Positions 23,250 to 29,579 of a stretch of DNA of 33,158 nucleotides are shown here, one piece after another. The stretch is from Thermoleophilia bacterium (lineage in GTDB: Bacteria > Actinomycetota > Thermoleophilia > Gaiellales > Gaiellaceae). The notes under the pieces were generated by a model. It did no database searches, had not been told where the DNA came from, and saw only the letters and a program-made list of their open reading frames with translations. Position 1 is the stretch's first letter. The number at the start of each line of letters is the position of its first letter. The stretch lies in NCBI GenBank assembly GCA_025933895.1, contig JAICZB010000002.1, positions 1-33,158 of the forward strand. Reading direction: 5' to 3'. Made by a program: the position numbers and the translations under genes.

Positions 23250-23278
23250 TGGATTCGTGCAGACCGCAGAGCTAGAGT
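23250..23278 (+). promoter_or_regulatory. promoter of the ANTAR regulator
   Basis: TGGATT (23250-23255), a 17-bp spacer, and TAGAGT (23273-23278). The layout is the same as the peroxidase promoter at 2798. Transcription would begin near 23285, almost on the ATG of a 23-codon leader frame (23283-23354) whose TGA overlaps the regulator's ATG. Confidence 0.5.
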
Positions 23279-23353
23279 GATCATGGCCAGGATCGAGCCC
23301 CCGTCCTCGGCCGTTACACGAGCAGTCCTCGTCGACTTTGGGGTGGTGGAGTG

Positions 23354-23935
23354 ATGGGTGCCCGTCAGAGCGCGGGTCGGTTGCGGGTGTTGATCGCCGA
23401 TGAGAGCCCCGAGCGGCTTGCGGTCCTGGCAGCGGCGGTGCGGGGTCTCGACCACGAGATCGTCGCCGCCGAGATGGAGGTCGGCGACGCCGGTCGCGCG
23501 ACCGCGCACGAGCACCCCGATGTCGCACTCGTCGCGCTCGGGCAGAGCGACGAGCATGCCCTCGAGATGATCTCCAAGATCGTCGCCGAGTCCGAGTGCC
23601 CGGTGATCGCCGTGCTCGCTGCCACGGACAGCTCCTTTGTCCAGGAGGCCGCCAAGCGCGGCATCTTCGCCTACGTCGTCGAATCGGACCAGGGCGCGCT
23701 GGAGAGCGCGCTCGAGATCGTCCTGCTCCGCTTCGCCGAATACCACGGGCTGGAAGACGCCTTCGGCAGACGGGCCGTGATCGAACGCGCCAAAGGAATC
23801 CTGATGGAACGCCACCAGTTCGACGAACGCGAAGCGTTCGAGTTGCTGCGACAGCACGCCCGGCGCAACAACCAGAAGATCGTCGAGGTCTCCAACTCGG
23901 TCATCGACGGCGCACTCCATCTGCCACCGCAATAG
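23354..23935 (+). CDS. ANTAR-domain regulator with pseudo-receiver
   Basis: RNA-binding antiterminator-type regulator, 193 residues. The N-terminal receiver fold begins LRVLIADESPERLAVLAAAV, but the phospho-acceptor strand reads PDVALVALGQSDEHAL, with Ala where an Asp is expected, so phosphorylation is unlikely. After a helix at about 115-130 comes the ANTAR domain: RRAVIERAKGILMERHQF, REAFELLRQHARRNNQKIVE. ANTAR proteins bind paired hairpins in nascent RNA and stop termination. The ATG at 23354 overlaps the stop of the short leader frame (TGATG); a GTG three bases upstream is possible. Three CxCx4C paralogues surround it, one 191 bp downstream beyond a pair of competing hairpins. Confidence 0.9.
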   Translation: MGARQSAGRLRVLIADESPERLAVLAAAVRGLDHEIVAAEMEVGDAGRATAHEHPDVALVALGQSDEHALEMISKIVAESECPVIAVLAATDSSFVQEAAKRGIFAYVVESDQGALESALEIVLLRFAEYHGLEDAFGRRAVIERAKGILMERHQFDEREAFELLRQHARRNNQKIVEVSNSVIDGALHLPPQ

Positions 23936-23952
23936 CCGCGCGTGTTTCCAGC

Positions 23953-23983
23953 AGCCGAGCATCGGCTACGCTGGAGTAGCCGA
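23953..23983 (+). promoter_or_regulatory. mutually exclusive hairpins after the ANTAR gene
   Basis: AGCCGA-GCA-TCGGCT (23953-23967) and TCGGCTAC-GCTGGA-GTAGCCGA (23962-23983) share TCGGCT, so forming one breaks the other. The second is an 8-bp stem with a hexaloop. It may be just the terminator of the ANTAR gene, or a switch before the CxCx4C gene at 24127. The loop lacks the A1 of the known A1/G4 ANTAR-binding pattern. Confidence 0.4.
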
Positions 23984-24126
23984 GGCGGCCACCTTGAGTG
24001 CCCCTCACTGATAGCCCGACACCCGCTCAGCGGCGTGCGCGAGGTCACTTCCCCGGCACACACCAACCGAGGGAGCGACATGCGCCCGACGACCAGGATT
24101 GTGTTCGCCGCAAGGCGAGCCACGTG

Positions 24127-24468
24127 ATGAGCGACCGGCAAGAAGAGATCGGCGAAGCACAGGTCACCTTCCGCAACGCCAACGAGACCATCCAAGCATC
24201 CGCCGACAGCGCCGCCATCCTCGGCAACGTTCCCTTCGTCTGCGAATGCCCCAACAGCGACTGCACGGAGATCGTCCGCCTCAGTTTCGACCAGTACGAA
24301 GCAATCAGGCAACACCCGACCCGCTTCTTCAACCACACGGGCCACGAGCAGTCCTCGGTCGAAGCAGGCGCCGAACGAATCGTCGCCGTCGCCGACCAAC
24401 TCACCGTGGTCGAGAAAGTCGGAGTCGCCGGCGAGGTCGCCGCAGAGGCTTACCCCCGCCGAAGCTGA
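24127..24468 (+). CDS. small CxCx4C family protein, paralogue 3
   Basis: Protein of 113 residues in the same family as the genes at 21707 and 22760: VTFRNANETIQASA, then PFVCECPNSDCTEIVRLSFD, QYEAIRQHPTRFFNHTGHEQ, and LTVVEKVGVAGEVAAEAY. The CxCx4C, GHE and VVEKxG motifs are all kept while other residues differ widely, so these are old paralogues rather than a recent duplication. The start is ATG 24127 (or GTG 24124); the ribosome site is weak. It lies downstream of the ANTAR regulator on the same strand with competing hairpins between, so it may be the regulator's target. Confidence 0.75.
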   Translation: MSDRQEEIGEAQVTFRNANETIQASADSAAILGNVPFVCECPNSDCTEIVRLSFDQYEAIRQHPTRFFNHTGHEQSSVEAGAERIVAVADQLTVVEKVGVAGEVAAEAYPRRS

Positions 24469-24580
24469 ACGACAGGCATGTCGAGGCACGCATCCCCGGG
24501 CGAGAGTTCGCTGCGGCGCTAGTTCCCGTAATCGAGCGACTTCTGTTGCCCCCTGAGTTGCCCAGTGCGGCTGAACGTAA

Positions 24581-24633
24581 GTGCCCCCGGCAAGAATCGA
24601 ACTTGCGCACGCGGTTTAGGAAGCCGGCCGAGA
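24581..24633 (-). repeat. tRNA-3'-half-like repeat, copy 2
   Basis: Best-preserved copy. On the minus strand a perfect T-arm is visible: stem GCAAG, loop TTCGATT, stem CTTGC (24606-24590), followed by an acceptor-like CGGGGGCAC. Upstream TTCCTAA resembles an Arg(CCT) anticodon loop. The 5' half is missing. Over 53 bases it differs from copy 3 by one substitution and one indel. Confidence 0.75.
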
Positions 24634-24887
24634 ATGTCCTCCGTGTACGTCTGTGTCCGCACAGTCCGTCGTGAACGGGCTTGCGTGTCCGCTGGGTGCG
24701 CTCAGTACTCCGCAATACCAGTGTGTCCGGCTTGTCCTCGTAGACGGCCGGTAGACGAGAGCGCCTACAAATACCTGCCCCTAAGAGGACGGCGGCGCTG
24801 CGTCTGGTGAGAGAACCGTCGCCTGGCCCAGTAGCGGGGAATGACCTTGAGCGATTCCGGCTTGCCAATACCGCATTACTAAGCGTT

Positions 24888-24916
24888 CGGTAGCGCGCCG
24901 GTAGCTGGCCGGTAGC
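24888..24916. repeat. three CGGTAGC heptamers at 11-bp spacing
   Basis: CGGTAGC at 24888, 24899 and 24910, each separated by four bases, i.e. one helical turn apart. SARP-type regulators bind heptamer direct repeats with this geometry. The last repeat is about 50 bp before the secreted-protein ATG. Read on the minus strand, the repeats (GCTACCG) end six bases before a TAGTAA -10-like box, so they could also serve leftward transcription. An integrase arm site is an alternative. Confidence 0.5.
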
Positions 24917-24967
24917 GAGGGAGCCGAGGGTTCGGGCACGACAGTGCCAACCCGAAGGGAGCAGCAA

Positions 24968-25861
24968 ATGAGGAAGAAAGCGCTTGTCGTTCTCGCGTGC
25001 TGCGGCGCATTCCTGGCCGCGGGCTTGCAGGGAGCGGCGGCCGGCTCTGACCGCACCGTCGTCTGCGACCAGAACACGCAGACGTTCAGCGGCCAGACGA
25101 CCAACCTAATCGTGCCGATCGGCGGCTACTGCGCCATCGACCACGCGACTATCACGCAGAACCTGATCGTGCAGAACGGCGCGGGAACGGACGTGACGAA
25201 CTCTTCGATCGGGTACAACGAGACCCTAGGCAACGACTCGGGCGCCACGCTGGGCAACTCGACGATCGGCCACGACGTCAAGGTCGGCTTCCACGGCTTC
25301 TTCGGCGCAGGCCTCGCCAGGATCGGGCATGACCTGATTGCGACCCACGCGGGCAGCATCCAAATCGGCAGCACGGGGCCACCACCGGACGGTGCGAACG
25401 GGCGGGTGACCGTCGGCCACGACGTCATCGTCGACGGCTCGCCCGGTCCACCGGATCCCAGCGCCTTCGTGTTCGACAGCCTCTGCGACCTGGACGTAGG
25501 CAACGACCTGCTGATGACGAACCGCTGGGTCACGCTGGGCTTCACGATCGGCGATTCGACGCCACCGTTCTCCGCCTGCGTTGGCACCCAGCCGGACACC
25601 GTCGGCCACGACCTCGTCGTCACGAACAACAAGGCATTGTCGGGATTCTTCGGGCCTTCATCACTCGAAGTCGGCGACATCCAAGTGGGCAACGACGCCA
25701 CGTTCTCGGGCAACAGCGCTGTCCCCGGCGGCGTCCTGGAGTTCAACGACAACACCATCGCCCACGACGCGACTTGCTCGAGGAACACACCGTCGATCAC
25801 GGGCGGTCTCCCGGATGACGGACCGAACCAAGTCGGCGGCACGAACAACGGCTGCCCGTAG
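24968..25861 (+). CDS. secreted beta-repeat (GHD/GND-motif) protein
   Basis: Exported protein of 297 residues with a cleavable signal peptide (RKKALVVLACCGAFLAAGLQ... ending AAAG near residue 26). The mature part is made of loosely repeated strands with a (G)H/N-D motif: STIGHDVKVG, ARIGHDLIATH, VTVGHDVIVDG, DVGNDLLMTN, TVGHDLVVTNN, QVGNDATFSGN, TIAHDATCSRN. Such regular spacing suggests a right-handed beta-helix or similar solenoid. Four or more Cys could form disulfides. Function unknown. AAGGGAGC precedes the ATG at 24968. It stands alone between tRNA-like copy 2 and a strong terminator, with candidate operator repeats upstream. Confidence 0.82.
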   Translation: MRKKALVVLACCGAFLAAGLQGAAAGSDRTVVCDQNTQTFSGQTTNLIVPIGGYCAIDHATITQNLIVQNGAGTDVTNSSIGYNETLGNDSGATLGNSTIGHDVKVGFHGFFGAGLARIGHDLIATHAGSIQIGSTGPPPDGANGRVTVGHDVIVDGSPGPPDPSAFVFDSLCDLDVGNDLLMTNRWVTLGFTIGDSTPPFSACVGTQPDTVGHDLVVTNNKALSGFFGPSSLEVGDIQVGNDATFSGNSAVPGGVLEFNDNTIAHDATCSRNTPSITGGLPDDGPNQVGGTNNGCP

Positions 25862-26163
25862 CCGATCGGCCCAATCAAGCCTGCCGGAGAGGGCCGCTCA
25901 TGCCGCCCTCTCCGGCCACACAGTTCACCGGGTCGAGAGGGCGAGGCGGTCGCTGGGCCAGCACCCTCTCACCGGGCGGCGAGTCGCGCGTGATACACGC
26001 TTGACGCACGATCCGACGGTCCTCGAGCAGCAAGGGATTCGGCGGCGAGCGCGTCTACCGCGACGGCTTCCAACCGCGCCTCCCTCGAGACCAGCCGCTC
26101 CCCGTGCGACCGCACGGCATTCCGGGCCTTGATTCGGGAGCGTGTAACGGCTGAAATTCGGTT
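25862..26163. other. intergenic stretch before the Ser/Thr kinase
   Basis: Holds the 12-bp terminator hairpin near its left end. I see no gene in the rest. Isolated TTGACG (about 26001) and TTGATT (about 26127) boxes lack a matching -10 at proper spacing, so no promoter is called. Confidence 0.5.
25883..25916 (+). terminator. 12-bp terminator after the secreted repeat protein
   Basis: GCCGGAGAGGGC (25883-25894), 10-base loop, then its exact complement (25905-25916), 21 bases after the TAG stop. No U-tract. Confidence 0.75.
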
Positions 26164-27621
26164 GTGTCGACGCTCGCGCAAGGCACGGTTGTCGGGGGGT
26201 TCCGGATCTGCGAGCCTTTGGGCGCGGGCGCAATGGGAACGGTGTACCTCGCCGCAACGGTCGCGTCGGGCGATCTCGCCGCCGTCAAGATCATCGCCGC
26301 GGGGCCGAGCCACGATATGCGCTTCCGCGAGAGGTTCGAGCGCGAGTGCGCGCTCGCCGCAAGTCTCCGCCATCCCAGTGTCGTCACGACGATCTCCTCA
26401 GGTGAAACCGAGGGCCATCTCTATCTCGCCATGGAGTATGTGGAGGGGTCCGATCTACGCGAGATCCTCCGCTGGGAAGCGCCTCTCGAGCCGGCCCGCG
26501 CCCTTTGGCTGATCGCACAGGTCGCAGATGCGCTCGACGCGGCGCACCAGCTCGGCCTCGTCCACCGCGACGTCAAGCCGGGCAACATCCTCGTGACCGT
26601 GCGCGACGGCGAGGAGCGCGCGCTCGTCTGCGACTTCGGGCTGGCTCGTCACGTCTCCTCGGTCTCGAGCCTCACGGGCGACCGCGGCTTCGTCGGCACC
26701 ATCGACTACGTTCCGCCGGAGCAGATCCACGGAACCCAGGTCGACCGGCGTTCCGACCTGTACTCGCTCGGCTGCGTCCTCTTCGAGTGCCTGGTCGGAG
26801 CGAGGCCGTTCGAGCGGGAGAGCGAGCTCTCCGTCGTGTTCGCGCATCTCAACGACCCCCCGCCTCGCCCGACGGAGTTTCGCCCCGAGCTCCCCGCGGC
26901 CTGGGACGACTTCTTCGCAAAGGCGCTCGCCAAGGAGCCGAGCGAACGGTTTGGCTCCGGCGGCGAGCTCCTCGACGCCGCGCGTACGGCAGCCAGGGGG
27001 AACCGCCGCAGAAGCAGGCGCGTTCGCAGACCGGTGGTCGCAATCGTCGTTGCGACGGCCGTCGCCGCGGCGGTCACCGCCGGATTCGTTCTCGAAGGAG
27101 GAGCAGGCAGGCACGAGCGATCGCAGATCACCCAGAGCGCGATCGCGGGCGCGCCCCTCGGCAGGTCGGCCGGGTACTACAGGAAGCACTTCGGCCCTCT
27201 CAGTTACTCGCTGGCGGGCGTTGTCGACTATCCCACCCTGTCTTTCCAGCAACCGGAAGTCGCCGTCTACTTTCCGAAGCAAAAGACGTCCATCCCCGCG
27301 CCGGGCCAGCGGGCGCACATCATCACGACCTGGAACAGGTCGTACCGCACCGCGGCGGGGATTGGCCCCTGCTCGACCCTTGCCGCGGCGAAACGGGCGT
27401 ACGGCGCTCGCTGGAAGCCGTCGCGCGATGGAATCGTTCTCAAGCACGCGGACGGCGTCCACTCGGCCTACGTGGTGGGAAACAACTTGATCTTCGAGAC
27501 CCAGGACGGCCAAACGGTCTCGGCAGTCGGGCTGTACGAGGGCAACCCTCATGACACGGGAAACGGCAGCCCGCAGGCGTACGCGAATTTCGTCACTTCC
27601 AATCAGACGGCCTGCGAGTAG
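26164..27621 (+). CDS. membrane Ser/Thr protein kinase (Pkn type)
   Basis: Hanks-type kinase of 485 residues. The N-terminal kinase domain is complete: Gly loop LGAGAMGTVY (19-28), Lys42 in AAVKII, HRDVKPGNIL with Asp136 and Asn141, DFG at 157-159, GTIDYVPPEQ as the P+1/APE region and DLYSLGCVLFE. A basic juxtamembrane stretch (NRRRSRRVRRP) and one membrane helix at about 290-310 lead to an extracytoplasmic domain of about 170 residues containing two Cys (GIGPCSTL, QTACE) and no PASTA repeats, probably a sensor. The GTG at 26164 is used; no clear ribosome site. Its 3' end overlaps the convergent SARP-like gene by 29 bp. Confidence 0.92.
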   Translation: MSTLAQGTVVGGFRICEPLGAGAMGTVYLAATVASGDLAAVKIIAAGPSHDMRFRERFERECALAASLRHPSVVTTISSGETEGHLYLAMEYVEGSDLREILRWEAPLEPARALWLIAQVADALDAAHQLGLVHRDVKPGNILVTVRDGEERALVCDFGLARHVSSVSSLTGDRGFVGTIDYVPPEQIHGTQVDRRSDLYSLGCVLFECLVGARPFERESELSVVFAHLNDPPPRPTEFRPELPAAWDDFFAKALAKEPSERFGSGGELLDAARTAARGNRRRSRRVRRPVVAIVVATAVAAAVTAGFVLEGGAGRHERSQITQSAIAGAPLGRSAGYYRKHFGPLSYSLAGVVDYPTLSFQQPEVAVYFPKQKTSIPAPGQRAHIITTWNRSYRTAAGIGPCSTLAAAKRAYGARWKPSRDGIVLKHADGVHSAYVVGNNLIFETQDGQTVSAVGLYEGNPHDTGNGSPQAYANFVTSNQTACE

Positions 27622-29218
27622 CGAGCGTCCAGGAAAAGCGGGTGCGACTCTCCATGGGCGCGAGGCCGCCCGGGCGAGGCCCTCGGTGGACAAGCACGAG
27701 CGGCACGCCTCCCGCCACCAGTGCGCGCCTGGCGTCGCCGATGCCGGCGGTCCGCCAGCCCTCGACGACGCCGATGATCACGACGTCGGCCGACTCCACG
27801 GCGTATCGCAGCCCTTCCGGCGAGGCGGGGGCGAGTATTGGGCGAGTGGAGACGCCGGCGAGCCGCTGCGCCGCCACGGCTGCGTCGGCGAGGAGCCGAC
27901 TCGCGTCCCGACGCCCGCTCTGCGGGTCGGAGCCTGTTCCCAGGAGTACGATCTCGGCGCCGGCGGCGGCCGCGACCCACGTCGCGAGCTCGAGTGCCGC
28001 CCATTCGTGCTCGCCGCCACCGAACGGAACGAAGATGCTGTCCGAGACTCGTGGAGCGCCGGAGACCACTCCGACATCGGCCGGGGAGTGGTCGAAGAGC
28101 GCAGCGAGCTCGTCGGGCAGGTGCTCGCCATCGATCCCTTCCACAGAATTCGTAAGTACGAGCTCGACGGCGTAGGAGTCGGCGAGCCGGACGGCGTCAT
28201 CTGCCGGATTGGTGCTCGTGAAGACCGCCGTCCGAGCATTCCTGCTGAGGCGCCGGCTGTGCGCGTTAGCGACCTCTGCCGCTCCGGCGAGGTCGTCCTC
28301 GTCGGCGACGAGCCGTGCCAGGATCAGCTCGCGTGAGGCCGCAAGCGGCTGCGCAATTGCCAGGAGTTCGTCGAATGCGGAATGGCGCGAGGCGAGCAGC
28401 AGGATCGACCGCGCCTCGTCAACGGCCGCTCGATCGAGCTCGAGCGCCGGATCCTGTTGCAGGATCGCGCGCTCCGCGGCTCGAAGCGCCAAGCCGGGCT
28501 CGATCCCGAACTGCTCGACAAGCTCGCCCCGCGCGTGTCGGAAGACCTCAAGCGCCTCCGCCTGACGCCCCGAGCGATAGAGGGCGAGCATTTGCAGTGC
28601 CCGCAGCGACTCGCGCAGGGGGTACAGGGCGACGAGACGCTCCAGCTCGGCGGCGACCTCTGCATGGCGCCCAAGCGCGAGCTCTGCTTCCGCCAGCCGC
28701 TCGTGCGCCGTGAGTCGGAGCTCCTCTAACCGCCGAGCGTGCGGCACGAAGAACTCCTCGCCACGCAGGTCCCCGAGACCTTCTCCTCGCCAGAGGGCCA
28801 GCGCGTCCTTCAGGAGCTCGACAGCGCCGGCGGCATCAGACCGTGACATGGCTTCGGCCGCGTCGGCCAGCAGCCTCTCGAAGCGCGGGAGGTCGAACTG
28901 GTTCCGCGCGATGTTGATCACGTAGCCGGAGCCCTGCGTACGTATCGTCTCGGGTCCAAGCACTCGCCGCAGTTCGGCGATCTGCTTGTGCACTTGGGTC
29001 ACGGCGGTCACCGGCGGCCTGCCGGCGTAGAGCGCGTCGGCCAGCTCGTCGATCGAGACGACGCGGTTCGCGTTCAGCAGGAGGAGGGCGAGCGTCGATC
29101 GCTGCCGTGGGCCACCGAGCGGAAGGGGGCCGTCGGCGGCGGCGACTTCGATCGGCCCGAGGATCCCGAACCGCAGCACCCCGAGAAGGTAGGTGTCGGC
29201 AAGAAGGTTGGCAACCAC
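27593..29218 (-). CDS. SARP/BTAD transcriptional activator fused to universal-stress-like domains
   Basis: Regulator of about 541 residues. An OmpR-type winged helix opens it (LRFGILGPIEVAAADGPLPL; LRRVLGPETIRTQGSGYVI), followed by the helical BTAD domain (~110-260: AVELLKDALALWRGEGLGDL, LYRSGRQAEALEVFRHARGE). From about 275 come two Rossmann-like universal-stress-protein-type modules (ARSILLLASRHSAF, SIFVPFGGGEHEWAALELA, ADVVIIGVVEGW, VPLVLVHRG) rather than the usual NB-ARC ATPase, so a nucleotide or redox signal could be sensed there. GGAGG ten bases before GTG 29218 supports that start; GTG 29179 is an alternative. tRNA-like copy 3 lies 38 bp upstream. SARPs bind heptamers with 11-bp spacing, as found at 24888. 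Confidence 0.87.
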   Translation of the reverse strand: MVANLLADTYLLGVLRFGILGPIEVAAADGPLPLGGPRQRSTLALLLLNANRVVSIDELADALYAGRPPVTAVTQVHKQIAELRRVLGPETIRTQGSGYVINIARNQFDLPRFERLLADAAEAMSRSDAAGAVELLKDALALWRGEGLGDLRGEEFFVPHARRLEELRLTAHERLAEAELALGRHAEVAAELERLVALYPLRESLRALQMLALYRSGRQAEALEVFRHARGELVEQFGIEPGLALRAAERAILQQDPALELDRAAVDEARSILLLASRHSAFDELLAIAQPLAASRELILARLVADEDDLAGAAEVANAHSRRLSRNARTAVFTSTNPADDAVRLADSYAVELVLTNSVEGIDGEHLPDELAALFDHSPADVGVVSGAPRVSDSIFVPFGGGEHEWAALELATWVAAAAGAEIVLLGTGSDPQSGRRDASRLLADAAVAAQRLAGVSTRPILAPASPEGLRYAVESADVVIIGVVEGWRTAGIGDARRALVAGGVPLVLVHRGPRPGGLAPMESRTRFSWTLATRRPSDWK

Positions 29219-29255
29219 AGAGAGCTGACCTCCGCCAGCACCGCGCCTACTACTA

Positions 29256-29307
29256 GTGCCCCGGCAAGAATCGAACATGCGCACGCGGTTTAGGAAGCCG
29301 GCCGAGA
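29256..29307 (-). repeat. tRNA-3'-half-like repeat, copy 3
   Basis: Nearly identical to copy 2; one substitution breaks a T-stem pair (GCATG instead of GCAAG on the minus strand) and one C is missing from the acceptor-like run. It sits between the divergent SARP-like and cyclase genes. With copy 2 it brackets the 24.6-29.3 kb segment. Confidence 0.75.
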
Positions 29308-29567
29308 TTGTCCCGTCCGGTGCGCCTGGGACCGCTCAGTCCGTCCTGAACGGGCTCCTGTTTCCGCCGGGCCCGCTGCATGCGGCTCCGTACCGCAGTG
29401 TCCGGCCTGTCCTGGTGGACGAGTAGACAGGCGAAGCCTCAGGCGTAAAGACACTCGCCCATCCGAGACTCCTTCCCTCAGACCGTCGCTACCGTGAGGC
29501 GTTGTCGCTGTCTTCACGGGACAGACGCGGCAGGGGCTTCCTCCTCTACCTAAAAGCCGGAGCCGCT

Positions 29568-29573
29568 TAGACT
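29568..29573 (+). promoter_or_regulatory. -10 box for a leaderless cyclase mRNA
   Basis: TAGACT fits TANNNT and ends six bases before the GTG start at 29580, the spacing expected when transcription starts on the start codon. No Shine-Dalgarno sequence is present and no clear -35 was found. Confidence 0.5.
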
Positions 29574-29579
29574 CGTCTC

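Larger units (their letters stand above)
24469..24967. other. gene-free stretch with tRNA-like copy 2 and heptamer repeats
   Basis: No convincing gene. It contains tRNA-like copy 2 (24581-24633), then about 180 bp similar to the right flank of copy 3 (shared blocks such as GTCCGGC(T/C)TGTCCT), and three CGGTAGC heptamers (24888-24916) before the secreted-protein gene. Minus-strand frames here look like remains of an integrase-type 3' end, but the trace is too weak to call. Confidence 0.5.
29219..29579. other. gene-free stretch with tRNA-like copy 3
   Basis: Contains tRNA-like copy 3 and a right flank of about 150 bp similar to that of copy 2, including GTCCGGCCTGTCCT and a GTAGAC motif. No supported gene. 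The right end carries the -10 box of the cyclase gene. Confidence 0.5.

Noticed and set aside
24401-24967. A 188-residue minus-strand frame as an integrase
   Set aside because: No recombinase Arg-His-Arg-Tyr motifs are visible and it runs through the tRNA-like repeat; at most a decayed 3' remnant.
21606-29307. Intact tRNA genes at the three tRNA-like copies
   Set aside because: None has a D-arm, a 5' acceptor strand or a paired anticodon stem; only the 3' half is recognisable.
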